Positions 53,600 to 61,898 are shown, counted from the first letter of the stretch. The stretch is DNA of 64,000 nt from Ruminococcus sp. (GCA_021770655.1 JAETQO010000028.1:1-64000), one strand, 5' to 3'. The notes: a model not told the origin generated them from the sequence alone. A program made the numbers and translations.

Positions 53600-53637
53600 T
53601 TCAGGGCGGAAATATACATTTACGAAAGGAAAGAAAA

Positions 53638-54501
53638 ATGCTGAAAATAATTGGTGTGCGCTTTAAAAGCGTGGGTAAAATATACTATTTCGATCCGCAG
53701 TCCTATGACGTTTCCATGGGTGATAAGGTCATAGTCGAAACCGCAAGGGGAGTCGAGTGCGGAGAGGTTGTGCTTTGCGACAGGGAGATAGACGAAACTA
53801 AGTTTACTAATCCCGTCAAGCCTATCATCAGGATAGCTACTCTCAACGATTTCAAGATAATCGAGAAAAACAGACAGAAAGAAAAAGACGCCTTTAAGAT
53901 ATGTGAGCAGAAGATAGCCGCTCATAAGCTTAAAATGAATCTTATCGACGTGGAGTGTACCTTTGATAATAATAAGCTGTTGTTTTATTTCACTGCGGAG
54001 AACAGGGTGGATTTCAGAGAGCTTGTCAAGGATCTTGCGGCGGTGTTCCGTACAAGGATAGAGCTAAGACAGATAGGCGTTAGAGATGAGGCGAAAATGC
54101 TGGGCGGACTGGGAATATGCGGACAGCCCTTCTGCTGTTCACGCTTTCTGGGCGAGTTTCAGCCCGTGTCTATAAAAATGGCAAAGGAACAGGGGCTTTC
54201 TCTTAATCCGACAAAGATCTCAGGCACCTGCGGCAGACTTATGTGCTGTCTGAAATACGAACAGGACAGCTATGAGGATCTGCTCAAGCATACTCCGAAG
54301 GTCGGTGCTATAGTTAAAACCGCCGACGGCAGAGGCGTTGTCGAAGAGGTGAATCTGCTTACAGGCAAGCTTCGCATAAAAATGGATAAGAACGATAATG
54401 TTGTAAGCGTAAAGAAAGACGACGTGGAAGTAATAAAGGACGCTGTCATCAGACTTGACCGCGACGAGATACGCGCCCTCAAGGGCCTTGAGGACAAATA
54501 A
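53638..54501 (+). CDS. ricT: RicT (PSP1 family, YaaT)
   Basis: A 287-residue protein with the PSP1 domain and two clusters of Cys, GICGQPFCCSRFL near residue 160 and SGTCGRLMCCLKYEQ near 195, known to hold iron-sulfur clusters in the RicA-RicF-RicT complex that guides RNase Y. The ATG at 53638 follows AAAGGAAAG; longer frames start inside holB and are rejected. It follows holB by 38 nt, the conserved order. Confidence 0.94.
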   Translation: MLKIIGVRFKSVGKIYYFDPQSYDVSMGDKVIVETARGVECGEVVLCDREIDETKFTNPVKPIIRIATLNDFKIIEKNRQKEKDAFKICEQKIAAHKLKMNLIDVECTFDNNKLLFYFTAENRVDFRELVKDLAAVFRTRIELRQIGVRDEAKMLGGLGICGQPFCCSRFLGEFQPVSIKMAKEQGLSLNPTKISGTCGRLMCCLKYEQDSYEDLLKHTPKVGAIVKTADGRGVVEEVNLLTGKLRIKMDKNDNVVSVKKDDVEVIKDAVIRLDRDEIRALKGLEDK

Positions 54502-54517
54502 TTCCATATATCACAGG

Positions 54518-54551
54518 CAGGAATACGGAGATTCCGTGTTCCTGTTTTTGC
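54518..54551 (+). terminator. Intrinsic terminator after ricT
   Basis: CAGGAATACGGA pairs with TCCGTGTTCCTG (one G-U), followed by TTTTTG. Confidence 0.82.
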
Positions 54552-54601
54552 AAATACGGATATATGTGATACCTACAGAACGAAAGGCAGTGTAAAAAAG
54601 C

Positions 54602-55975
54602 ATGGCAAAAATCAAAAGCTCTTATATTTGCAGTCAGTGTGGATATGAAACGCCGAAATGGAACGGAAAATGTCCTAACTGCGGAGAGTGGAACACCTTT
54701 GAAGAGGTGGAGATCGCCGTCCGAACAGGCGGTTCAAAGTCGAAATCTTCCGCTGTCAAGGATATTTCCGACAAGATAGTGGGTATCGGCGGAGTGGACG
54801 CAAGCTATAACGAGGTGAGATACGCCACAGGACTCAGCGAGCTTGACAGAGTGCTTGGCGGCGGTTTGGTAAAAGGTTCACTCGTGTTGTTGGGCGGAGA
54901 ACCCGGTATCGGAAAATCCACTATGCTTCTTCAGATATGCCAGTATCTCGGAGAAGATCATACTATACTGTATGTTTCGGGAGAGGAATCCGTAAGGCAG
55001 ATAAAGCTGAGAGCCAACCGACTTCATGTGGATTCGGAAAACCTTTACCTGCTGGCGGATAACGACTGCGAACAGATATGTTCGGTCATTGTCAAGGAAA
55101 AGCCTGAAATAGTCATTATCGACTCTATCCAGACCATGAGCATAAGCGGAATATCCTCGGCGCAGGGGTCGGTCACTCAGGTGCGCGAATGTACGAATAT
55201 GTTTATGCGTACCGCCAAATCCGAGGAGATACCCATGTTTATCGTTGGTCATGTAAATAAGGACGGAGCTATCGCAGGACCGAAGGTCATGGAGCATATC
55301 GTGGACTGCGTGCTTTATTTCGAGGGACAGAGGAACTTAACCTACAGAATACTCAGGGCAATAAAGAACCGTTTCGGCTCGACCAACGAGATCGGTATGT
55401 TTGAAATGGCGGACAGTGGTCTGCTGGAGGTTGAAAACCCCTCGATGATGTTTCTTGAGGGCAGACCCACCGACGCTTCCGGAACCTGTGTAGCCTGCAT
55501 AATGGAAGGCACCCGACCGCTTATGGCGGAGGTTCAGGCGCTTGTCTGCAAAAGCGTTTTAGCATCGCCCAGAAGAACGGCGACAGGTTTTGACTATTAC
55601 CGTATGGCAATAATAATCGCGGTGCTTGAAAAGCGGCTGGGCTATTTCTTCGGCGGTCTTGATGTGTATATCAATATCGTCGGCGGATTGAAGCTTGACG
55701 ATACTGCGGCGGATCTTTCGGTAGCCCTTGCGCTTTATTCGGGATTGACGGATAAAGTCATAAGCGATAAGTTTATCGCATTGGGGGAGATAGGTCTTGG
55801 CGGAGAACTGAGGAGTATTTCCAATTGCGAGCAGAGGCTTGCCGAGTGTGAAAGAATGGGCTTTGAAACCTGCGTTGTTCCGGCGCATTCCCTCAAGGGC
55901 GTGGACGTGAAGAAATACTCCATGAAGATAATCGGAGTAAGGTCGATAAAAGAGGCGTTCAGGGTCATAGGCTGA
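54602..55975 (+). CDS. radA: DNA repair protein RadA
   Basis: A 457-residue branch-migration helicase. N-terminal C4 zinc finger (YICSQCG and KCPNCGEW), RecA-like ATPase with GGEPGIGKST near residue 97, the RadA-specific KNRFG motif near 257 and a C-terminal Lon-protease-like domain without catalytic Ser-Lys. Length is typical. The ATG has only a distant AAAGG. It has no obvious operon partner, as the antiporter downstream is split off by repeat B2. Confidence 0.95.
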   Translation: MAKIKSSYICSQCGYETPKWNGKCPNCGEWNTFEEVEIAVRTGGSKSKSSAVKDISDKIVGIGGVDASYNEVRYATGLSELDRVLGGGLVKGSLVLLGGEPGIGKSTMLLQICQYLGEDHTILYVSGEESVRQIKLRANRLHVDSENLYLLADNDCEQICSVIVKEKPEIVIIDSIQTMSISGISSAQGSVTQVRECTNMFMRTAKSEEIPMFIVGHVNKDGAIAGPKVMEHIVDCVLYFEGQRNLTYRILRAIKNRFGSTNEIGMFEMADSGLLEVENPSMMFLEGRPTDASGTCVACIMEGTRPLMAEVQALVCKSVLASPRRTATGFDYYRMAIIIAVLEKRLGYFFGGLDVYINIVGGLKLDDTAADLSVALALYSGLTDKVISDKFIALGEIGLGGELRSISNCEQRLAECERMGFETCVVPAHSLKGVDVKKYSMKIIGVRSIKEAFRVIG

Positions 55976-55978
55976 CAG

Positions 55979-56090
55979 GGAAATCAATTTTCAAAATATT
56001 AAATCGGGAAAAAACGATATTATGTTTAAATTACAATAATTATCTGTATATCTTCCCCGCCGTACGGCGGGGAAGATATACAGAAACAAG
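55979..56090 (-). repeat. Repeat family B, copy B2 (next to the antiporter start)
   Basis: Reverse copy of B1: tail first (GGGAAATCAATTTTCAAAAT), then the 42-bp palindrome at 56043-56084. It ends six bases before the TTG start of the antiporter, so it lies where the gene's ribosome site would normally be. Confidence 0.88.
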
Positions 56091-56095
56091 CCATA

Positions 56096-57694
56096 TTGAC
56101 CATAGGACTTATTCTCACTTCGCTGATAATATTATGCTGTATATTCTTCAATAAGATCTCAGGAAAATTCGGACTGCCCGCATTGCTGATGTTTATTTTG
56201 CTGGGAATGCTCTTCGGTTCGGACGGACTGTTCAAGATACAGTTCGACAACTATAAATTTGCCGAAGAAATTTGCTCGACAGCTCTTATATTCATTATTT
56301 TTTACGGCGGCTTCGGTACGAAATGGAGCGAGGCAAAAAAGGTTGCGGGAAAATCTCTTCTGCTTGCCTCGGGGGGAGTTGTCATTACCGCTCTCTTGAC
56401 GGGTTTGTTCTGTCATTATGTTCTGCGGTTTGAGTGGCTGGAAGGTATGCTTATCGGAGCGGTAATCAGCTCGACAGACGCGGCGTCGGTGTTTTCGGTG
56501 CTGAGGTCAAAAAAGCTCAATCTGAAATTCGGCACAGCCTCGGTGCTGGAGCTTGAAAGCGGAAGCAACGACCCATGGGCATATATGCTTACAATAATAA
56601 TACTGTCGATCATGAAAGGCGGAGCGAGTCCGTTGAAATTTGCCTATACGCTTTTTGCACAGGTGTTTTTCGGAATACTGTTCGGAACGGTAATTTCCGC
56701 TGCGGCGGTTTTCCTTATTAAAAAAGTGAAGTTTGACGCGGCTGGCTTTGACGCGATTTTTGTTACGGCAATAGCTCTGCTCTCCTATGCGCTGCCAACG
56801 GCTGTGGGAGGGAACGGATATCTCAGCGCATATATTGTGGGTATAGTGCTGGGGAATGCGAGAATACCGGAAAAGAAAGCCTTGGTACATTTTTTTGACG
56901 GCATAACCGGATTTACGCAGATATTGCTTTTCTTCCTGCTTGGTCTGCTGGCGTTTCCCTCTCAGATGCCGGAAATTTTTCTGCCTGCGGCGGCAATAAT
57001 GCTGTTCCTTACCTTTGCCGCAAGACCTGCGGCAACAGCGATGATAATGAAACCATTCAGGGCGTCGTGGAATCAGATAGCGCTTATCTCCTGGGCGGGA
57101 CTGAGAGGAGCGACGTCTGTTGTATTTGCAATAATAGTCACTGTTGATGACGCCTATACTAAAAGCGATGTTTTCCATATCGTTTTCTGCATAGTTCTTA
57201 TGTCTGTAGGCATTCAGGGCACATTACTGCCGAAAGTTGCCGCAAAGCTCAATATGATAGATGACGAGGAAAATGTAATGAGGACCTTTAATGACTACAG
57301 CGACGAGACTGAGGTACAGTTTATAAAGCTGAGCGTTACGGAGGAAAGCGTATGGGCAGGCAGAAAGATAAAGGACATACCTTTTCCGCGCGGATTGCTG
57401 GTGGTAATGATAATCAGGGGCAGGGAAAAAGTGATCCCGACTGGAAAGACAAAGATTCTTGCCGGCGATATTCTGGCGCTGAGCGCAGAGGGATTTTATG
57501 ACGACAGTAATTTTGTGCTGAGCGAAGTAAAGATTGATTCTCGGCATGATTGGTGCGGAAACAGAATATCGGAGCTTTCGATTCCCGACGACAGCCTTAT
57601 CGTAATGATAAAGCGCAGAGGTCATACCCTTATTCCCGGCGGAAAGCTCAGGATCAGAAACGGTGACGTGTTGGTAATGACTTCAAATAATTAA
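56096..57694 (+). CDS. CPA1-type K+/H+ or Na+/H+ antiporter with two TrkA-C domains
   Basis: A 532-residue membrane antiporter (NhaP2/CvrA-like). About twelve hydrophobic segments fill residues 1-385, including KFGLPALLMFILLGMLFGSDG, GAVISSTDAASVFSVLRSK and the ion-binding ESGSNDPWAYML. Two RCK-C/TrkA-C regulatory domains follow (about 405-470 and 485-532). The only start codon in frame after the upstream stop is TTG at 56096; it lies six bases past repeat B2 and has no normal ribosome site, only GGGGAAG about 19 bases upstream. The original start region may have been displaced, so expression is doubtful or depends on the repeat. The frame is otherwise intact. TrkA-C domains suggest nucleotide control, perhaps cyclic di-AMP as in related transporters. 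Confidence 0.88.
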   Translation: MTIGLILTSLIILCCIFFNKISGKFGLPALLMFILLGMLFGSDGLFKIQFDNYKFAEEICSTALIFIIFYGGFGTKWSEAKKVAGKSLLLASGGVVITALLTGLFCHYVLRFEWLEGMLIGAVISSTDAASVFSVLRSKKLNLKFGTASVLELESGSNDPWAYMLTIIILSIMKGGASPLKFAYTLFAQVFFGILFGTVISAAAVFLIKKVKFDAAGFDAIFVTAIALLSYALPTAVGGNGYLSAYIVGIVLGNARIPEKKALVHFFDGITGFTQILLFFLLGLLAFPSQMPEIFLPAAAIMLFLTFAARPAATAMIMKPFRASWNQIALISWAGLRGATSVVFAIIVTVDDAYTKSDVFHIVFCIVLMSVGIQGTLLPKVAAKLNMIDDEENVMRTFNDYSDETEVQFIKLSVTEESVWAGRKIKDIPFPRGLLVVMIIRGREKVIPTGKTKILAGDILALSAEGFYDDSNFVLSEVKIDSRHDWCGNRISELSIPDDSLIVMIKRRGHTLIPGGKLRIRNGDVLVMTSNN

Positions 57695-57734
57695 GGCAAT
57701 ACATCACAACTACCGGCTAACGCCTTCGCCTTAA
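57691..57734 (+). repeat. Repeat A miniature derivative A8
   Basis: TTAAGGCAATACATCACAACTACC... ends in CGCCTTCGCCTTAA, a strongly shortened and diverged copy with both ends preserved. It overlaps the antiporter stop codon by four bases. Confidence 0.6.
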
Positions 57735-57747
57735 GAAAATTTACATT

Positions 57748-57801
57748 TAGGCAGCACCGCACAACTACCGCCTAACGGCTTTGTGTACGGTGTTGCCTTT
57801 A
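57748..57801 (+). repeat. Repeat A miniature derivative A9 (internal deletion)
   Basis: TAGGCAGCACCGCACAACTACCG... passes after TTTGTGTACG straight into GTGTTGCCTTTA. Both termini remain but about 120 bp of interior are missing. The ends can form a terminator-like hairpin after the antiporter. Confidence 0.78.
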
Positions 57802-57876
57802 TGATTTCGTCTTAATTTTTTCGTTTGTGTAAAACATTGATTTTTAATCATTTAAGGGCTTAAACGTTTGCGGACA

Positions 57877-57905
57877 TTGACAGGAAATTTAGTCTGTGAT
57901 ACATT
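57877..57905 (+). promoter_or_regulatory. Candidate promoter of a short orphan transcript
   Basis: TTGACA and TACATT are spaced by 17 bp with TG one base before the -10 (TGATACATT). It is followed 240 bp later by a strong terminator. Confidence 0.55.
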
Positions 57906-57925
57906 GAACTCACAGATTAAATTAA

Positions 57926-58098
57926 GTTAATATTACCGATAATACTAACATTATAATTGTTGGGGAGGAGTTCAGCTGCGACAGCCTTGTAAGCGCTTAC
58001 GGCAGTAACTTCGGCAACCTCGACCGGATACACGCAGGCGCAAAGAACGGCAATATCACGGTTTATTCCGTATGCTGCTGTACTCACGTTAAGTAAGA
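57926..58098 (+). pseudogene. Orphan Cys-rich open frame without start codon
   Basis: A frame of 57 codons after an in-frame TAA reads EEFSCDSLVSAYGSNFGNLD and ends NITVYSVCCCTHVK before TAA. It has well-formed codon use but no ATG, GTG or TTG; GGGGAGGAG at 57962-57970 looks like a ribosome site with no start after it. It may be the tail of a lost gene, possibly a small secreted or modified peptide. Promoter and terminator around it are intact, so the transcript may also act as RNA. Confidence 0.5.
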
Positions 58099-58107
58099 TA
58101 CAATAAT

Positions 58108-58153
58108 AAAAAGCTTCTTTTCCCGCACAGGCGGCGGGGGAGAAGCTTTTTTA
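58108..58153 (+). terminator. Strong intrinsic terminator of the orphan transcript
   Basis: AAAAAGCTTCT pairs with AGAAGCTTTTT, with an inner G/C pairing (TCCCGC with GCGGGG), followed by a T run. Confidence 0.85.
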
Positions 58154-58199
58154 CGTTCTGAAAATTTACTCAAAAAGTCAAGCAGAAAAATAAATTATG

Positions 58200-58208
58200 T
58201 GCTATACT
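58200..58208 (+). promoter_or_regulatory. Extended -10 promoter for the AraC-GGDEF gene
   Basis: TGCTATACT lies 60 bp upstream of the start codon; the -35 is poor. Confidence 0.5.
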
Positions 58209-58267
58209 ATAATTACAGTAACGTTATTGTAATCCGGAATCTGATAGGTCTTATGAGGGGTGAAACA

Positions 58268-59110
58268 ATGAAAACCGAAAATAGGAATAATTTCTGTATC
58301 TTTGCGTCTGCACTGGACTTTATCGAAAACAATCTTTGCAGTGAGTTTACTCAGGAACAGATCGCCGCGTCCTGCTACTGCTCCCTTTCCGCTTTGCAGA
58401 AACTTTGGAGATACAGTACGCATACAAGCCTTAAAGAATACATTTCAAAAAGGCGGCTCACCAATGCCGGCGCAGACCTGCTGAACACGGATATGACCGT
58501 GCTGGAAGTGGCATTGAAATACCAGTATAATTCCCATGAGGTTTTCACAAGAGCATTTACCAAGCAGTGGGGAGTTTCACCCTCGGCTTTCAAAAAACAA
58601 TGGAACAAAAGCTGTAGACTTTTTCCTAAGCTTAACAAGGATTATTTAGAAGGAGCTGATTATATGGGAAACAAGAAATTTGACGTAACGGAGCTGTTTG
58701 ATTTTCTGAAAGAAAGAACAGGTACATATGTATTGTGCTTTGATATTGCAGGGCTTGACGCCGTAAACCGTAATATCGGCAGAGAAGCGGGCGACAAGGC
58801 GATACTTGAATCGCTGAAAAGAATAAACGAGGCGGCGCAGGACGATATGCCCGTTCTCAGAATAGGCGGAGATGAATTTGTAATGGTAACAGGACTTGAC
58901 GATGTTGAGCTTGTCAAAGACATTGCGCAGAAGGTGCTTTCGCACAACGGCGAGGAGGTCGCTTATTCCGGCGGCGCTCTGCCCGTGTCTTTAAGGTCGG
59001 GCGCGGTACAGATCAGAAAGCCTCTTAAATATTCGTCTATCTGTAAGGATTTCGACGAAGTGATAGGCTGTGCAAGAAACGACGGCGAAGTCCATTTTGT
59101 CAATGGATAA
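58268..59110 (+). CDS. AraC-type HTH protein fused to a GGDEF domain
   Basis: A 280-residue protein. Residues about 10-105 are an AraC/XylS DNA-binding domain (FTQEQIAASCYCSLSALQKLW, then VALKYQYNSHEVFTRAFTKQWGVSPSAFKK). Residues about 135-280 are a compact GGDEF domain: CFDIAGLDAVNRNIGREAGDKA near 154 and an intact RIGGDEFVMV near 197. The order is unusual, because AraC domains are normally C-terminal and GGDEF domains are normally joined to sensors. The C-terminal part is shorter than in typical diguanylate cyclases, so it may bind GTP or c-di-GMP instead of making it. The ATG at 58268 follows GAGGGGTGA; upstream in-frame ATGs have none. Two helix-turn-helix halves appear complete. Confidence 0.85.
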   Translation: MKTENRNNFCIFASALDFIENNLCSEFTQEQIAASCYCSLSALQKLWRYSTHTSLKEYISKRRLTNAGADLLNTDMTVLEVALKYQYNSHEVFTRAFTKQWGVSPSAFKKQWNKSCRLFPKLNKDYLEGADYMGNKKFDVTELFDFLKERTGTYVLCFDIAGLDAVNRNIGREAGDKAILESLKRINEAAQDDMPVLRIGGDEFVMVTGLDDVELVKDIAQKVLSHNGEEVAYSGGALPVSLRSGAVQIRKPLKYSSICKDFDEVIGCARNDGEVHFVNG

Positions 59111-59131
59111 ATAAAGAGTTTATCTGCAAAA

Positions 59132-59166
59132 AAATGTCGGCTGTAAAAATAATACAGCCGACATTT
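59132..59166. terminator. Hairpin terminator between AraC-GGDEF and ackA
   Basis: AAATGTCGGCTGTA pairs perfectly with TACAGCCGACATTT. The T run follows on the minus strand (ackA direction). On the plus strand the tail was probably displaced by repeat C2, since AGCCGACATTTTTAT reappears at 59282. Confidence 0.75.
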
Positions 59167-59292
59167 CAGTCTGTCGAAAAAGTCTTTTTATAACTGCCAA
59201 GGAGGTAAAAAGAGCGGGAAAATTCTTGTTCGACGTAGCTTACAAGAATTTAGCGACGCGATTGCCGCTTGCGAGGAAAAGAGCCGACATTT
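59156..59292 (+). repeat. Repeat family C, copy C2, with flanking 11-bp direct repeats
   Basis: The element proper is 59167-59281. It shares with C1 the 43-bp core (from 59175) and the 22-bp core (59252-59273), with a different 33-bp middle holding the hairpin AATTCTTGT / ACAAGAATT. AGCCGACATTT occurs directly on both sides (59156-59166 and 59282-59292), as expected for a target-site duplication. Confidence 0.82.
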
Positions 59293-59308
59293 TTATAATT
59301 TTGATTTA

Positions 59309-60505
59309 TTACTTTGAAATAAGCTCCAGAGTATCTCTTGCAATGAGAAGCTCTTCGTTTGTAGGAATTACCCATACCTTTGTTTTGGAATCATCAGCGG
59401 AGATTTCCTGAGTAATTCCCCTGCAAAGATTCTTTTCAGCGTCGATACGGATTCCGAGAACGTCAAGGTTGGAGCAGGCGGCGGCTCTTACCTCAGGCGC
59501 GTTCTCGCCGATGCCGCCGGTGAAGATAACAGAGTCTACGCCGTTCATTACTGCGGCATAAGAGCCTATGTATTTCTTGATCTGATAAGCAAATATCTCG
59601 CTTACGATCATCGCTCTCTCGTTGCCCTCGCTTGCGGCAGCCTGAATATCTCTGTTGTCCGAACCGATACCCGAAAGACCTAAGAATCCCGATTCCTTGT
59701 TCATGTACTCCGTCATCTGATCCGGAGTAAAGCCCTTCTTCTTTTCCACATAGTCAACAGCGGAGGGATCGACAGAACCGCAGCGCGTTCCCATTACAAG
59801 ACCGTCCAAAGGAGTGAATCCCATGGAAGTATCTACGGACTTTCCGCCGTTTACAGCGGTAATGGAAGAACCGTTGCCAAGGTGACAGGAAACGATCTTG
59901 AGTTCCTCTATAGGCTTGCCCATAAGCTTTGCAAGCTCGCCGGAAACGTATCTGTGAGAAGTTCCGTGGAAACCGTATTTTCTAACGTGAAGATCAGTGT
60001 AGCATTCGTACGGCAGACCGTAAAGGAAAGCCTTTCTCGGCATCGTGGAGTGGAACGCCGTGTCAAAAACGACCACCTGCGGAGTGCCCTCCGGGATTAC
60101 AGCCTTGCAGGCGCGGAGTGCAAGAGCATGCGGATGATTATGTACCGGAGCAAGCTCGGCAAGACCGTCGATCTTGTCGATTACCTCGTCGGTAACAAGA
60201 CAGGTCTCCTTGAATACCTCTGCGCCCTGTACTATTCTGTGACCTACAGCGGAAACTTCAGCCATCGAGTCAATGACCTTTGTCTCGCCTGTTGTAAGCA
60301 CCTCAACGAGCTTTTCAAAAGCCTCGGTGTGCGTCGGGAAGTTACAATCCGCTTCGATATGTCTGCCGTCGCCGGTCTTGGCGCTAACATGACCGTCGAT
60401 TCCGATTCTGTCGCAGTTTCCCTTTGCGATGACCGATTCGTCGGTCATGTCGAGAAGCTGATATTTAAGCGAAGACGAGCCTGCGTTTACAACTAAGATT
60501 TTCAT
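59309..60505 (-). CDS. ackA: Acetate kinase
   Basis: A 398-residue enzyme making ATP and acetate from acetyl phosphate, the main energy step of mixed-acid fermentation in this group. Signature NAGSSSLKYQL at the N-terminus, VFDTAFHSTMP near residue 148, HGTSHRYV near 180, CHLGNGSSI near 207 and FTGGIGENAPEVR near 327. The ATG follows GAGGAG. No pta gene is adjacent. It is divergent from tmcAL, which uses acetate. Confidence 0.97.
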   Translation of the reverse strand: MKILVVNAGSSSLKYQLLDMTDESVIAKGNCDRIGIDGHVSAKTGDGRHIEADCNFPTHTEAFEKLVEVLTTGETKVIDSMAEVSAVGHRIVQGAEVFKETCLVTDEVIDKIDGLAELAPVHNHPHALALRACKAVIPEGTPQVVVFDTAFHSTMPRKAFLYGLPYECYTDLHVRKYGFHGTSHRYVSGELAKLMGKPIEELKIVSCHLGNGSSITAVNGGKSVDTSMGFTPLDGLVMGTRCGSVDPSAVDYVEKKKGFTPDQMTEYMNKESGFLGLSGIGSDNRDIQAAASEGNERAMIVSEIFAYQIKKYIGSYAAVMNGVDSVIFTGGIGENAPEVRAAACSNLDVLGIRIDAEKNLCRGITQEISADDSKTKVWVIPTNEELLIARDTLELISK

Positions 60506-60566
60506 TGGAAAAATCTCCTCTCAATTAATTAAATCAGATACCGGACTTGACTTTGAGTCCGTAATA

Positions 60567-60607
60567 TCATATACTAATAGTATATCAATATTAATGATAA
60601 ATTTCAA
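60567..60607 (-). promoter_or_regulatory. ackA promoter with overlapping palindrome
   Basis: Minus-strand TTGAAA and TATACT are spaced by 17 bp with TG before the -10. The palindrome ATATACTAATAGTATAT (60569-60585) covers the -10 and is a candidate operator. A hairpin CGGACT...AGTCCG lies further down in the 5' untranslated region (60542-60561). Confidence 0.68.
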
Positions 60608-60717
60608 GAGCTTTTTTCATAAATATACATATTGCACAATTTTTTTATCGGGTTTTTATAGGCAATACCGCAAACCTTTGCCTGTATGCCGTGAGTCGGA
60701 AAGCGGAGGAGAAATAA

Positions 60718-61881
60718 ATGAAAATAGCAGGCGTAGTTGCGGAATACAATCCTTTTCATTACGGACATAAATATCAGCTTGAAATGACCCGAAAAGCGGG
60801 TGCGGAGGGAATCGTCGCAGTTATGAGCGGCGACTGCGTCCAGAGAGGTTCGTCGGCGGTGTTTTCAAAATACGACAGGGCGGCCGCGGCTGTGAAAAAC
60901 GGCGCGGATCTTGTCATAGAGCTTGCCTGCCCCTTTTCCTGCTCCAACAGCGAGGTTTTCGCCAGATCGGCAGTTTCCCTGATGGCAGGTCTTGGCGAGA
61001 ACGTTGTTGATATGGTATCATTCGGCTGTGAAAGCGACGATCGAAATGCCTTGGAACAGGCGGCGGAGCTTTCGGCTATGCTGGAGAACTCACAGCAGGT
61101 AAAAGAGCTTGTCTCACAGGGAAAAACCTATCCGCAGGCAATGTATGAAGTCTCTGTCCGCCTCTACGGAAAACTGGCGGAAAGGATATTTTCTTCGCCC
61201 AATAACGTTCTGGCGGTGGAGTATATAAAAGCGGCGAAAAGACTTGCGCCGTGGATAAAGCCCTATGCGGTAAAGCGTGAGGCGGTGGCGCACGATTCAA
61301 CGAAGACCTCCGGCAGGTTTGCGTCGGCGTCAAAGCTGAGAGAACTTATTTCAAGCGGAAAGGACTGGAGCGGATTTTCACCCTGCAAATTTGAAGGCTG
61401 TGTTCCGGCAGTTACCGAAAACGCAGGTAGGGAAATGCTCTTCAAGCTTTGTACGTCTTCAAAAGACGATTTTCTTTCACTCCCCGACTGCGACGAGGGA
61501 CTTGCCAACAGATTTATGTCCGTTGCAGGTTCCTGCCCCGAAAGCATAGAGGATTTTGAACTTAGACTGAAATCAAAGAACATCACTAGGGCAAGGGTAC
61601 GAAGAATGATACTTCACCTTGTACTTGGAATAAGAAAAGACGATATAAGACCTGTCCCCTACGGCAGGATACTCGCCCTGAACAATACCGGAGCAAGGAT
61701 TCTGGCACAGGCAAACAACAGAACGCTGGAATACGATACTTCTCTGAAAAAGCTTGAAAGCGTATCCGATTTTGCAAAACGAGTTTCTTTTCTGGAGCAA
61801 AACGCCGTAAAGCTTCGTGAAATCGCAGCTTACGGAAAGTGCGTTTCAAATGAATATACGAAAAAAATAACCATAATATGA
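60718..61881 (+). CDS. tmcAL: tRNA(Met) cytidine acetate ligase TmcAL
   Basis: A 387-residue enzyme (former YlbM/DUF795) that activates acetate with ATP and acetylates the wobble C34 of elongator tRNA-Met. It opens with the nucleotidyltransferase-like motif AEYNPFHYGHKYQL (HxGH-type) and has VMSGDCVQRG near residue 36 and the NNVLAVEYIKA block near 160. Length is typical. The ATG follows GGAGGAG. It lies head-to-head with ackA, a common pairing in Firmicutes, and overlaps nothing; the next gene starts 17 nt later. Confidence 0.94.
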   Translation: MKIAGVVAEYNPFHYGHKYQLEMTRKAGAEGIVAVMSGDCVQRGSSAVFSKYDRAAAAVKNGADLVIELACPFSCSNSEVFARSAVSLMAGLGENVVDMVSFGCESDDRNALEQAAELSAMLENSQQVKELVSQGKTYPQAMYEVSVRLYGKLAERIFSSPNNVLAVEYIKAAKRLAPWIKPYAVKREAVAHDSTKTSGRFASASKLRELISSGKDWSGFSPCKFEGCVPAVTENAGREMLFKLCTSSKDDFLSLPDCDEGLANRFMSVAGSCPESIEDFELRLKSKNITRARVRRMILHLVLGIRKDDIRPVPYGRILALNNTGARILAQANNRTLEYDTSLKKLESVSDFAKRVSFLEQNAVKLREIAAYGKCVSNEYTKKITII

Positions 61882-61898
61882 TGCGGGAGAAAAAAGAA

